24,085 nt of DNA from Ignavibacteria bacterium (GTDB lineage: Bacteria; Bacteroidota; Ignavibacteria; Tepidaquicellales; OLB5): contig JAUQWT010000297.1 in NCBI GenBank assembly GCA_030835005.1, positions 1-24,085 of the forward strand. The letters are read 5' to 3'. Below are positions 7,115 through 15,588 of this stretch, in pieces. Made by a program: the position numbers and the translations under genes. A model generated the notes under the pieces. That model did no database searches. It was given only the letters and a program-made list of their open reading frames with translations, and was not told the origin of the DNA. Position 1 is the stretch's first letter. Each line of letters opens with the position of its first letter.

Positions 7115-8164
7115 ATGGAAACAGAATCAACTACAAACGGAACAATAGAAGGTGCGGCGAAGCCTAAGTTAACAGCTAAAGATTACTCTTCTGACCAGGA
7201 TGTAAGATGGTGCCCGGGATGCGGAGATTATTCTATCCTTGCCCAGGTGCAGCGCATTATGCCTTCGTTCAACATACCAAAGGAAAAAACCGTGTTTGTT
7301 GCGGGTATAGGATGCTCAAGCCGTTTCCCCTACTACATGGATACATACGGATTCCACGGAATACATGGAAGGGCTGCTTCAATTGCATCCGGTTTAAAAA
7401 TGGCAAGACCTGATCTTGACGTGTGGGTAACTTCCGGTGACGGCGACCTGTTAAGTATAGGCGGCAATCACTTTATTCATACATTAAGAAGAAACCTTGA
7501 TATAGTAATGCTGTTGTTTAATAATAAAATATACGGGTTAACAAAAGGACAGTATTCTCCTACTTCTGAACACGGAAAGATAACCAAATCTTCACCTTTC
7601 GGAACTCTTGAAGAACCATTTAATCCCTTAACTCTGGCATTGGGTTCAGGAGGCACATTTGTTGCCCGATCAATGGACCGTGACCCAAAACATATGCAGG
7701 ATACTATTGCAAAAGGAAAAAGTCATAAAGGAACAGCGTTCATTGAGATATACCAAAACTGCAATATCTATAATGACGGTGCACATTTTTTATATACTGA
7801 AAAAGATACAAAATCCGACCATACTATAATGGTTGAAAACGGCAAGCCTTTGATTTTCGGCAGTAAGAAAGAAAAAGGAATAAAGCTTAACGGCTTCAGG
7901 CCTGAAATTATCAATATTAATGAAGGAAATAATTCGATCAATGATGTAATAGTATATGATGAAACATCAAAAGAGCTGGCGATGATAGTTGCCCAGTTAT
8001 CTGATTTCGAAGACTATCCCATGCCGTTTGGAGTATTATATAAGGTCCAAAAGCCAATTTATGAAGTACAGATGGAAGAACAGATTGAAGACTCGATTGA
8101 AAAGCTGGGAAAAGGCAGTTTGGAGAAGCTGCTGTTTGCAGGTAATACATGGGAAATAAATTAG
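7115..8164 (+). CDS. korB: 2-oxoglutarate:ferredoxin oxidoreductase, beta subunit
   Basis: 349 residues. This is the thiamine-diphosphate subunit partnering KorA. Visible: RWCPGCGDY at 32-39 (Cys pair for the proximal [4Fe-4S] cluster), GIGCSSRFP at 65-72, the ThDP/Mg motif GDGD at 108-111 and NNKIYGLTKGQ at 136-146. There is no separate ferredoxin domain, so external ferredoxin must take the electrons. The ATG begins one base after the korA stop, indicating translational coupling and a fixed subunit ratio. The first 25 residues are a low-complexity lead-in. The gene is followed by a strong terminator. Confidence 0.92.
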   Translation: METESTTNGTIEGAAKPKLTAKDYSSDQDVRWCPGCGDYSILAQVQRIMPSFNIPKEKTVFVAGIGCSSRFPYYMDTYGFHGIHGRAASIASGLKMARPDLDVWVTSGDGDLLSIGGNHFIHTLRRNLDIVMLLFNNKIYGLTKGQYSPTSEHGKITKSSPFGTLEEPFNPLTLALGSGGTFVARSMDRDPKHMQDTIAKGKSHKGTAFIEIYQNCNIYNDGAHFLYTEKDTKSDHTIMVENGKPLIFGSKKEKGIKLNGFRPEIININEGNNSINDVIVYDETSKELAMIVAQLSDFEDYPMPFGVLYKVQKPIYEVQMEEQIEDSIEKLGKGSLEKLLFAGNTWEIN

Positions 8165-8190
8165 ATTACAGGTCAAAAATTACATATTAC

Positions 8191-8226
8191 AAAAAAAAGG
8201 CATCCAAGTTTTGGATGCCTTTTTTT
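8191..8226. terminator. Bidirectional intrinsic terminator after korB
   Basis: Stem GGCATCCAA (8199-8207) / TTGGATGCC (8211-8219), loop GTT, flanked by eight A on the left and seven T on the right. It therefore works on both strands, ending korAB (+) and the sigma-factor cluster (-), which converge here. Confidence 0.93.
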
Positions 8227-8257
8227 ATTCCTGCTGCAATATTGAAACGAACAAATA

Positions 8258-8737
8258 CTATTTAAGCTGTACGCTTGATCTCAGTTTCCCCCTTAAAAAC
8301 AGCCTCTCACCTAAGAGGAATACGGCAACAACAAGTAAGATCACAAGCAATATTGTTACCGAACCCGAATCAATTGATAACCCGAAGAAATTGAGGATAT
8401 TAACAAACAAAGCTTCAACGTAATAAACAAGCTTATCGATAAACGAGTTGGATGTGGTCACAGAGTCGAAGCCAACACCGCCAGTATCACCGGTTTTAAC
8501 ACCTGAGGCTTTCGAAAGTACACCAATGCCGACTGTAATGGCAAGCATAAAAAAACTGAATGATCCGATCGCATACTTAACGATCCTTTCGGATTTTCTT
8601 TCTTCCAAAAATGCTTTGTTCTCGGCAGTTATTCTTTTCATCAGGTGAGATGTAAAATCTCCCGAGGTTTTGTTAAGCCTGCTTTTTCTGAGCTTGCTTT
8701 CTATAAAATCTTCTATGTATTTGTTTTTATCTCTCAT
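8258..8737 (-). CDS. Membrane protein in anti-sigma position
   Basis: 159 residues. A charged N-terminal region of about 52 residues should be cytoplasmic. It is followed by a transmembrane segment at about 54-76, a loop of about 50 residues with an amphipathic stretch, and a second transmembrane segment at about 127-145. It lies 18 bp downstream of an ECF sigma gene, where anti-sigma factors usually sit, and a soluble N-terminus plus membrane anchor fits that role. However, the His-x3-Cys-x2-Cys zinc motif of classical ZAS anti-sigma factors is absent, and there are no cysteines at all. It is the last gene before the shared terminator. The anti-sigma role is inferred from context. Confidence 0.8.
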   Translation of the reverse strand: MRDKNKYIEDFIESKLRKSRLNKTSGDFTSHLMKRITAENKAFLEERKSERIVKYAIGSFSFFMLAITVGIGVLSKASGVKTGDTGGVGFDSVTTSNSFIDKLVYYVEALFVNILNFFGLSIDSGSVTILLVILLVVAVFLLGERLFLRGKLRSSVQLK

Positions 8738-8755
8738 AGCTTTTAAACTTTTTTG

Positions 8756-9400
8756 TTATACAAGTTCCAACAACTCTTCAGGTGAGTACTTTGTCATTAA
8801 CACTTCTTTAAGCTTATCTTTTGCCCTGAAGATCCTGTTTTTAACTGTTCCAAGCGGAAGCTTCAGTGTTTCAGCAATTTCATCATGACTCAGATCGTTG
8901 ATATAAAACAGCGTCAGAATTGTCGAATACTTCTCAGGTATGGCTTCCAGGTACTTGCTTACCACATCCTGAAGCTGCCTGTCCAGCGTCACTTTTTCCG
9001 TATCATAAACACTGCTTACGGAATAATTATTTCTGTCTATTTTCATCTCAAATGCAGATATATCTGTAATCTCTCCATCATCATATCTGCCTTTCTCGTC
9101 TATATTTATCAAGTTATACGTTTTTGATCTATGCTTCTTGTAAAAATCTATAGCTGTATTGTAAACTATCCTGTAAAAATATGTTGAAAATTTAGATCTT
9201 TCTTCGAACTGCTTATCCACGATTGCACGAAACGTTTTTATGAAAGCTTCCTGAATTGCATCTTCGGCATCTTCAGTATTCTTGAGTATCCTCATAGCCA
9301 GTGTCATTGCCTTATCTTTATACCTGTTCACAATATCCTCAAAGGAGTCAATATTCCCAGCTTGAATTTTTTTGATTATATTCAGTTCTAGGTCATTCAT
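8756..9400 (-). CDS. ECF-type RNA polymerase sigma factor
   Basis: 214 residues. Sigma70 region 2 spans about residues 8-92, with DAEDAIQEAFIKTFRA at 44-59 and FSTYFYRIVYNTAIDFYKKH at 71-90 for -10 recognition. Region 4 spans about 140-205, with the helix-turn-helix LSHDEIAETLKLPLGTVKNR. A spacer of about 50 residues, acidic and Asp/Tyr-rich, links them, longer than in many ECF factors. I place the start at the ATG at 9400, since it gives the usual N-terminus; the open frame can be extended to a TTG at 9457, but that stretch (ending TTTATATTTAG) looks like promoter sequence rather than coding. The downstream neighbour is the likely anti-sigma factor, and the upstream genes encode membrane and envelope proteins, suggesting an envelope-stress regulon. 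Confidence 0.93.
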   Translation of the reverse strand: MNDLELNIIKKIQAGNIDSFEDIVNRYKDKAMTLAMRILKNTEDAEDAIQEAFIKTFRAIVDKQFEERSKFSTYFYRIVYNTAIDFYKKHRSKTYNLINIDEKGRYDDGEITDISAFEMKIDRNNYSVSSVYDTEKVTLDRQLQDVVSKYLEAIPEKYSTILTLFYINDLSHDEIAETLKLPLGTVKNRIFRAKDKLKEVLMTKYSPEELLELV

Positions 9401-9489
9401 GCATGATTCTACCTGCTCTTTTGACACTGGTCTTCTATTTTCACTAAATATAAACAAAAATCTTCAGAGTTAATTTACAATAAAATTAG

Positions 9490-10473
9490 CTACTTCTTTC
9501 TCAGACTATCTGCATTTCCGGGTGTATCTGTTCCTGTTTTACCGGGCCCTTTGGGCAGCGTATCTTCATCATGCAGCTTATGGATCTCAATATCGCCGTC
9601 TTTGCCTGTAATTCTTATCTGTTCGTCATCGTCATCAAAATCAATTTTGAATTCAAAATCATCATTATTCTTTTTTGAAATAATCTTATTGGCGTCAAAA
9701 TTTACGCTGCCGTTCACACTTGAGACTTTTATCATATTCCCGCCCTTGCCAAGCGTCCCGGTCAGGCTTCTTCTTTCGGCATTCAGGTTATTGAAATTGA
9801 GATTCTTGAATTTCACTCTGCCGTTAGTTGAGCTGGCTTCTACATCTGCGTTTACGTTTGCAAGTCCCCCCATGCTGACCTTACTGTTTACAACATCAAT
9901 TACTATTGATTTTGAAAGTGAATCAACATTGCATACAACAGAACCATTTACACTGCTTAAATTCAAATTTCCAGTACAACTGAAGATGTTTAATCCACCG
10001 TTTACGGTTTCTGCATTTATATCGTTATTGATTCTTGATATTGTGATCGTACCGTTCACATTTTCAACATTTACTTTCATATTGGCAGGGATCTTTATAT
10101 CATAATTAACTGTTGGAGTGTTCCTTTTCTTGAAGAACCCTTTTTCAGAAGTGATCTCAGTTTCTATTTTGACAGTCTGTCCAGAGGTATCAATATTGAT
10201 AAGGATATTTTCTATCGGTTTATCGGCTTCATCCGGCCTAACATCTGCAGATTTAACGGCTTCGATAGTGATATAACCCGTAGTATCATCAGTGTTTGTT
10301 ACGTTGATCTTGCCGTTTGTATTTTCAAGAGAGAAAGAGACTTTATCTTTTCCGTTGATCCTGTATGTGATCTTCTCTTTCTTCTCTACTCTTTTTTTAA
10401 GCAGGCTGCAGCCCTGTAAACTGAAGGCTGCAACACTTGCAATTATTATTATTAAGATTAACTTAGTTTTCAT
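9490..10473 (-). CDS. DUF4097-like beta-repeat lipoprotein
   Basis: 327 residues. The signal peptide ends in a lipobox LQGC with lipid-attachment Cys22, so it should be an exported lipoprotein. The body (about 45-300) is built of short strands repeating a (V/T)NG(x)(I/V/L) pattern: TNGKINV, VNGTITI, VNGGLNI, VNGSVVC, TNGRVKF and VNGSVNF. This is typical of DUF4097-type right-handed beta-helix proteins. An acidic run DFDDDDEQ and a Gly/Pro/Thr-rich tail follow. DUF4097 proteins are often encoded with membrane-stress regulators (for example PspC or LiaX-like proteins), which fits the adjacent ECF sigma gene. It starts 24 bp after the small membrane-protein gene, with AGGATA upstream of its ATG. 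The exact function is unknown. Confidence 0.85.
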   Translation of the reverse strand: MKTKLILIIIIASVAAFSLQGCSLLKKRVEKKEKITYRINGKDKVSFSLENTNGKINVTNTDDTTGYITIEAVKSADVRPDEADKPIENILINIDTSGQTVKIETEITSEKGFFKKRNTPTVNYDIKIPANMKVNVENVNGTITISRINNDINAETVNGGLNIFSCTGNLNLSSVNGSVVCNVDSLSKSIVIDVVNSKVSMGGLANVNADVEASSTNGRVKFKNLNFNNLNAERRSLTGTLGKGGNMIKVSSVNGSVNFDANKIISKKNNDDFEFKIDFDDDDEQIRITGKDGDIEIHKLHDEDTLPKGPGKTGTDTPGNADSLRKK

Positions 10474-10497
10474 TTTAGTATCCTTATAGTTTTTGGC

Positions 10498-10896
10498 TTA
10501 TTGCTGTGAAGACTGAGCGGTGATCTGTTGATCCTTTTTCAGTTTAGAGTTAGCTACAAAGTAGTAGATGATGAATCCGAGTCCGCCGAACAACAGCACC
10601 ATAACACCGGTTAATGAATCCTGGAATCCTGCTTCATCAAGTACTATACCGATAAAGAGACCGATACCAACCATTGAGAATAGTATTCCCCATTTCAATG
10701 AGCCAAGAGGATTTTTGGGTTTCTTGTCAAGATCTCTGAAGTATTCCCTGGCTTCTTGTGGTGATAGTCCCATATCCATTAGCTTGGTTCTTTCTTTATG
10801 CTTTAGATAAATCCAATAAAATATGATCGCGCCCGGTATTCCAAAAGTGAAAATAATTGCGATTATTGGTATGAAAGCTTCTGCTACACTTATCAT
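10498..10896 (-). CDS. Small three-helix membrane protein, DUF6249-like
   Basis: 132 residues with three hydrophobic helices at about 8-30, 67-86 and 95-115. A charged cytoplasmic loop between the first two contains HKERTKLMDMGLSPQEAREYF, a pattern seen in DUF6249-type proteins of Bacteroidota; the family name is from memory. The C-terminus is short and Gln/Ser-rich. An AGGAG ribosome binding site sits 8 nt before the ATG. It is the first gene of the minus-strand set with the DUF4097 lipoprotein, the ECF sigma and the putative anti-sigma, all closely spaced, so it probably belongs to the same envelope response. Confidence 0.8.
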   Translation of the reverse strand: MISVAEAFIPIIAIIFTFGIPGAIIFYWIYLKHKERTKLMDMGLSPQEAREYFRDLDKKPKNPLGSLKWGILFSMVGIGLFIGIVLDEAGFQDSLTGVMVLLFGGLGFIIYYFVANSKLKKDQQITAQSSQQ

Positions 10897-11257
10897 TTTA
10901 TAATTCTCCTTCTGCCAAAATTGGCTTATTTATGTTTTTTTTTGCGTTTTGCCTCAATGATATATCTGTTTATTATGACTTGTAAGGTATGAGGAAGGTT
11001 TCAAAAATCTCAGGAAAATATTGTCTTGATTAGCTGTTTAAACCATAAATTTACAGATGTTTGACGAGGGGCCTTTATTTTGTGACAAAATAGTAACAAA
11101 ATACAGGGAATCTATTGATTTCAGTACGTATTCGAGCCGCGAAACGGCTCATTGTAAAAATTAACGATGAAATTTGATTTCATATTCTTTAATTCAATCG
11201 ATTACTCTATACATGACATGGCACGATAAAGATCGCCCGCCAAACAATTTCACTATT
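10897..11257. other. Regulatory gap upstream of the sigma cluster
   Basis: 361 bp with no coding potential, lying upstream of the sigma cluster and downstream of the MFS gene. Besides the palindrome listed separately it contains the hairpin GAGCCG-CGAAA-CGGCTC (11134-11150), which has no adjacent T-run. The promoter of the minus-strand cluster should lie here. Confidence 0.45.
11076..11103. promoter_or_regulatory. 17-bp perfect palindrome with an extra half site, possible operator
   Basis: TATTTTGT-G-ACAAAATA (11076-11092) is perfectly palindromic. The half site ACAAAATA recurs at 11096-11103, 11 bp further on, about one helical turn. It lies about 180 bp before the first gene of the sigma cluster. 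A dimeric regulator, or overlapping sigma-binding boxes, could use it. Confidence 0.4.
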
Positions 11258-12475
11258 TCATAATTTCGCTGTTTCACTATTTGTTTCTGTTCCTTTGCCG
11301 AACAACGCGAAATATAAAGTGCCTACGATACCAAAGCCGGTTGCCAAAAAGAGGTTCAGTTCGGGACTCACTTTCCACAATACACCGCCCAAGAATCCGG
11401 CAAAGGCGACAATACCATCACGGATAAAGTAGTACATTCCGAAACTGCGTGCTTCAGTCCCCTTTTGGGAAAGTTCAAGTATCAGCGCTTTTCTTGTGGG
11501 TTCGCCAAATTCTTTGAGTCCCCTGATAAAAAACGCAATTGCAAGGAGTCCAAACGAATTACTGAAATAGAGTATGAAAGGGAAAATTGTGAAGAATACA
11601 AACGTGATGACAACGAACGGTTTTTTCTCAAGTCTATCTGAATAATTCGCCACAGGTATAAATATCAGAGCAGAAGTAATCATTTCAATTGCCGATAGGT
11701 AACCGAATTCACTTGCTGATACTTTAACAACGTTCAGACACCAGATCACCACAAATACATAGGGAATCTGCTCACAAAATCTGACCAAAATATCTGAGAT
11801 TAGTAAATTCTTTAATTTCTTATCGAAGGTTTTCCAGAGTTGTATTGGATGAATCTTTTCCGTTTTTTCTTTATCGGCATCAGCTGTAAGTTTATTTATG
11901 AAGATCATTCCAACAAGTGAGAGCCCTATTGATATTCCAAAAGCGATCTTAATTCCATATAGCAAACCATAAGAGACAATCAAATAACCTCCGAGTATTG
12001 GTCCCAGTGCCATTGGGACACGGCGGATGAGTGAATGCATTGAGATACCCATTACAGTTTTGCCTTTGCCAAGGGTTTTTGTGATTAGGCTCATTGAGCC
12101 CGGTAGTGCGACATTACTCCAGCCAAAGAAGAACAGCATACCAACAAAAACAGCTATCCAGCTATTGAATGCAATGGCGATTGAATAGCCAAAAATTGCA
12201 AGTATGCTGAAAACCATAAATGCTTTTCTGCTGCCCAGATAATCCGATATATAACCGCCGGGCAAAGCCCACATAGCACCGAGGAAATTCTGCAGGAAAC
12301 CGAATGCACCAATGATAAGAATAGATGCACCAAGCCCATCGAGATATTTGGGGATGAACCGCTCCCAGAGCTTTTCGCCGGTGTACATAAGTATGGTTAA
12401 GCCAAGCATAAGGATTATATTACGCTTTAAGCCAAGGTAATTAGCTGTTTTGGATAGTTTAGACTCCACCCGCAA
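11258..12475 (-). CDS. Major facilitator superfamily transporter
   Basis: 405 residues with about 12 hydrophobic segments in two halves joined by a charged loop (about 200-225). Between the second and third helices lies the MFS signature GGYISDYLGSRKAF (about 73-86), and a looser copy, NYSDRLEKKPF, sits in the second half. The substrate cannot be predicted. No ATG suits the N-terminus: the open frame starts at TTG 12475 with a GTG two codons on, and either is possible. A stop codon lies 27 bp upstream of the TTG in frame. The gene is preceded by the gcvP terminator, so it probably has its own promoter. Confidence 0.88.
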   Translation of the reverse strand: MRVESKLSKTANYLGLKRNIILMLGLTILMYTGEKLWERFIPKYLDGLGASILIIGAFGFLQNFLGAMWALPGGYISDYLGSRKAFMVFSILAIFGYSIAIAFNSWIAVFVGMLFFFGWSNVALPGSMSLITKTLGKGKTVMGISMHSLIRRVPMALGPILGGYLIVSYGLLYGIKIAFGISIGLSLVGMIFINKLTADADKEKTEKIHPIQLWKTFDKKLKNLLISDILVRFCEQIPYVFVVIWCLNVVKVSASEFGYLSAIEMITSALIFIPVANYSDRLEKKPFVVITFVFFTIFPFILYFSNSFGLLAIAFFIRGLKEFGEPTRKALILELSQKGTEARSFGMYYFIRDGIVAFAGFLGGVLWKVSPELNLFLATGFGIVGTLYFALFGKGTETNSETAKL

Positions 12476-12530
12476 AATTAACTTAAAGTAATATTAAATG
12501 TAAGGATTATCTTTTGGAGATGACATCTCT

Positions 12531-12560
12531 AAAATAAAAAGAGAGCATTTCTGCTCTCTT
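12531..12560 (-). terminator. Intrinsic terminator after gcvP
   Basis: On the minus strand AAGAGAGCA-GAAA-TGCTCTCTT (12560-12539) forms a 9-bp stem with a GAAA tetraloop, followed by TTTATTTT. It lies 75 bp past the gcvP stop and ends the acpP-fabF-rnc-gcvP transcript. Confidence 0.92.
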
Positions 12561-12634
12561 AATCTATTTGATTATTTGGACTGCAATAACTTCATTGAAG
12601 CAAGCACTGATACAGTCAGTGCACTCCAATAAAA

Positions 12635-15520
12635 TCAGACTTTCTCTTCCACATAACTCTCAACCGGTTCGCATGAGCAAACAAAATTCCTGTCTCCATA
12701 TGCATCATCAACTCTTGCAACAGCCGGCCAGAACTTGCTATCACGCAAGCCTGCAACAGGAAATGCAGCCTGCATGCGTGAGTACTTATGAGTCCAGCTA
12801 TCTGATGCGATATCCAGTGCAGTATGGGGAGCGTTTTTAAGTAAATTATCTGCCATATCTGCTCTGCCTTCTTCAATATCTTTGATTTCATTGTGGATCG
12901 AGATCATCGCATCACAGAACCTATCCAGCTCATATTTTGATTCGCTTTCGGTAGGTTCTACCATCAATGTTCCGGGCACAGGAAAAGATACAGTGGGAGC
13001 GTGGAAGCCGTAATCCATAAGCCTCTTGGCAATATCTATTACTTCAACACCTGTGGTTCTCTTAAATTCGCGCGGGTCGAATATGAGTTCATGAGCAACG
13101 CGGTTCTTTGTACCGCTGTACAACACAGGATAGAATTTCTCAAGCCTTGCTTTGAGGTAATTTGCATTAAGTATTGCGATCCTTGTAGCTTCAGTCAAAC
13201 CTTCGCCGCCCATCATCAATATGTAGGCATAGGAAATAAGTAGAATACTCGAGCTACCCCATGGTGCTGCTGAAATTGCATGAATTGCCTTTTCACCGCC
13301 TGTTTTAATTACCGGGTTGCCAGGCAAGAATGGTGCGAGGTGTTTTGCAACGGCTATTGGTCCCATTCCGGGGCCTCCGCCGCCATGCGGTATGCAGAAT
13401 GTTTTATGCAGATTAATATGGCATACATCTGCCCCAATGCTGCCGGGGCTTGTTAGCCCGACCTGAGCATTCAGGTTAGCACCATCCATATAGACCTGCC
13501 CGCCGTTATCATGTATAATCCTGCAAATATCTTTAATGCTTTCCTCAAACACTCCGTGTGTTGAAGGATAAGTTATCATTAATGCCGAAAGTGAATCTTT
13601 ATATTGCACAGCTTTGGCTTCAAGATCGGAAACATCAATATCGCCGTGCTCCATGGTCTTTACAACAACAACTTTCTGGCCTGCCATAACAGCGCTTGCG
13701 GGATTAGTACCATGTGCTGATGCAGGGATAAGCACAACGTTCCTGTGGCCTTCTCCTTTGGATTTATGGTACTCTCTGATAACCATTAGCCCTGCATACT
13801 CGCCCTGTGCACCGCTATTGGGCTGAAGTGAAACAGCAGGGAACCCTGATATCTTTGAAAGAGCATCTTCCAGTCCTTTGAAAATCTCAGTATAGCCTAT
13901 TGCCTGTTCTCTTGGAACAAAAGGATGCAGCGAAGCAAATTCCGGCCAAGTTACGGGGATCATCTCTGTAGTAGCATTCAGTTTCATTGTACATGAACCA
14001 AGAGGGATCATTGATGCCGTTAGCGAGAGGTCTTTGCTTTCCAGTTTTTTCATGTATCGCAGCATCTCTGTTTCAGAGTGATAATCGCTGAATACCGGAT
14101 GCAGCATGTATTTTGATTTCCTCTTAAGATTTTCGGTCAAACCTGAACCATTCACTGAAGCACTTGATGACTGACCGCCTCCGAAGATCTTCAGAAGTTT
14201 GTCAACGTCGGTTTCGGTAACTGTTTCATCAATTGAAATTCCAATGTACTTATCACCAAAATACCTAAGATTTATTTCTTCTGTTTCAAATTTCTTCTTT
14301 AGCTCAACAAGTCTCTCTTTTGAGCCGGTATCTATTTTCAATGTATCAAAGAAGTTCTTATTCAGCTGATCAAATCCAAGCTGTTTCAAACCACTATTAA
14401 GCGTTGAAGCTAAATATTGAGTACGCTCAGCAATTGCTTTTATACCATCAGGTCCGTGATAAACACCGTACATTCCAGCCATTATAGCCAAAAGTACCTG
14501 CGCAGTACAGATATTGCTTGTGGCTTTTTCACGCCTTATATGCTGTTCGCGAGTTTGAAGTGCCATTCTGTAAGCACGGTTCCCGTTCCTGTCAATGGAG
14601 ACTCCAATTACTCTTCCGGGCATCAGTCTGCGAAATTCATCTTTGCAGGCAAAGTATGCAGCATGCGGCCCGCCATAACCCATTGGTACTCCGAATCTTT
14701 GAGTTGAACCAACAGCAATATCGGCACCCAATTCTCCCGGCGGTTTAAGCAGAGCAAGTCCCAGAAAGTCCGCTGCCATAACACAGTAAATACCCTTTTC
14801 ATGTGCCTTTTCAAAAAGCTTTGAATAATCAACTATCTCACCATCGGCAGTTGGATACTGAACAAGTATTCCAAAAATTTCATCTGTTAATTCAATTGAA
14901 TCTATATCACCAACAACAAGCTCAACTCCAATTGGTTCAGTTCTTGTCTTTAGTACATCAATTGTCTGGGGCAGACACTCATTTGATACATAGAACTTAT
15001 TGGAATTTTTCTTTTCAGGCTTTCTGGCAGCAAATAAGACATGCATTGCTTCAGCAGCTGCAGTTCCTTCATCCAGCAATGATGCATTGGACACAGGAAG
15101 TTTTGTCAGATCAACAACCATTGTCTGGAAATTAAGCAGAGCCTCAAGCCTGCCTTGTGATATTTCTGCCTGATACGGGGTGTACTGTGTGTACCATCCC
15201 GGATTCTCCATTATATTGCGCAAAATTATTGCAGGAGTGTGAGTTCCATAATATCCAAGCCCAATGTAAGACCTGAATACTTTATTTTTTAATGCTATGC
15301 TCCGGAAATGAACAAGTAATTCCTGTTCAGTCATCCCTTTGCCGGTATTGAGATTTTCTGTTAATTGAATTGATGGCGGAACAGTTTCGTTTATAAGCTG
15401 GTCCAATGATGATACACCGGTGACTTTGAGCATTTCATTAACTTCCTGCTCTCCCGGCCCGATATGTCTGTTTACAAAATTATCCTGTTTGTTTAATAGA
15501 GGTGAGTTATTTGTGGTCAC
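12635..15520 (-). CDS. gcvP: Glycine dehydrogenase (decarboxylating), P-protein of the glycine cleavage system
   Basis: 961 residues, the full-length single-chain form with both P1-like and P2-like halves. It decarboxylates glycine with pyridoxal phosphate and passes the aminomethyl group to the lipoyl arm of H-protein. Visible: FVNRHIGP near the N-terminus, YGTHTPAIILRNIMENPGWYTQYTPYQ in the first half (split here for reading: YGTHTP at about 90, then NPGWYTQYTPYQ), and LHKTFCIPHGGGGPGMGP in the second half, with the cofactor Lys at position 706. The start is GTG with no clear ribosome binding site. It follows rnc by 68 bp without an obvious terminator, so it may be the last gene of the acpP transcript. 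gcvT and gcvH are not in the window. Confidence 0.96.
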   Translation of the reverse strand: MTTNNSPLLNKQDNFVNRHIGPGEQEVNEMLKVTGVSSLDQLINETVPPSIQLTENLNTGKGMTEQELLVHFRSIALKNKVFRSYIGLGYYGTHTPAIILRNIMENPGWYTQYTPYQAEISQGRLEALLNFQTMVVDLTKLPVSNASLLDEGTAAAEAMHVLFAARKPEKKNSNKFYVSNECLPQTIDVLKTRTEPIGVELVVGDIDSIELTDEIFGILVQYPTADGEIVDYSKLFEKAHEKGIYCVMAADFLGLALLKPPGELGADIAVGSTQRFGVPMGYGGPHAAYFACKDEFRRLMPGRVIGVSIDRNGNRAYRMALQTREQHIRREKATSNICTAQVLLAIMAGMYGVYHGPDGIKAIAERTQYLASTLNSGLKQLGFDQLNKNFFDTLKIDTGSKERLVELKKKFETEEINLRYFGDKYIGISIDETVTETDVDKLLKIFGGGQSSSASVNGSGLTENLKRKSKYMLHPVFSDYHSETEMLRYMKKLESKDLSLTASMIPLGSCTMKLNATTEMIPVTWPEFASLHPFVPREQAIGYTEIFKGLEDALSKISGFPAVSLQPNSGAQGEYAGLMVIREYHKSKGEGHRNVVLIPASAHGTNPASAVMAGQKVVVVKTMEHGDIDVSDLEAKAVQYKDSLSALMITYPSTHGVFEESIKDICRIIHDNGGQVYMDGANLNAQVGLTSPGSIGADVCHINLHKTFCIPHGGGGPGMGPIAVAKHLAPFLPGNPVIKTGGEKAIHAISAAPWGSSSILLISYAYILMMGGEGLTEATRIAILNANYLKARLEKFYPVLYSGTKNRVAHELIFDPREFKRTTGVEVIDIAKRLMDYGFHAPTVSFPVPGTLMVEPTESESKYELDRFCDAMISIHNEIKDIEEGRADMADNLLKNAPHTALDIASDSWTHKYSRMQAAFPVAGLRDSKFWPAVARVDDAYGDRNFVCSCEPVESYVEEKV

Positions 15521-15588
15521 AGTTGTAGTTATTATTATTTATATATGCCATACAATATCTGCATTGCACGAAAGATCTGTTGTTTATA

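Noticed and set aside
5281..8164. KorAB as proof of a reductive TCA cycle
   Set aside because: The enzyme works in both directions and no ATP-citrate lyase or other diagnostic gene is present in the window.
9401..9457. Longer N-terminus of the ECF sigma factor from a TTG
   Set aside because: The extra 19 residues do not resemble sigma N-termini, the DNA looks promoter-like, and the ATG at 9400 gives a standard protein.
12616..15135. Several open frames opposite or offset to gcvP
   Set aside because: They are shadows of gcvP with no independent coding signal or start sites.
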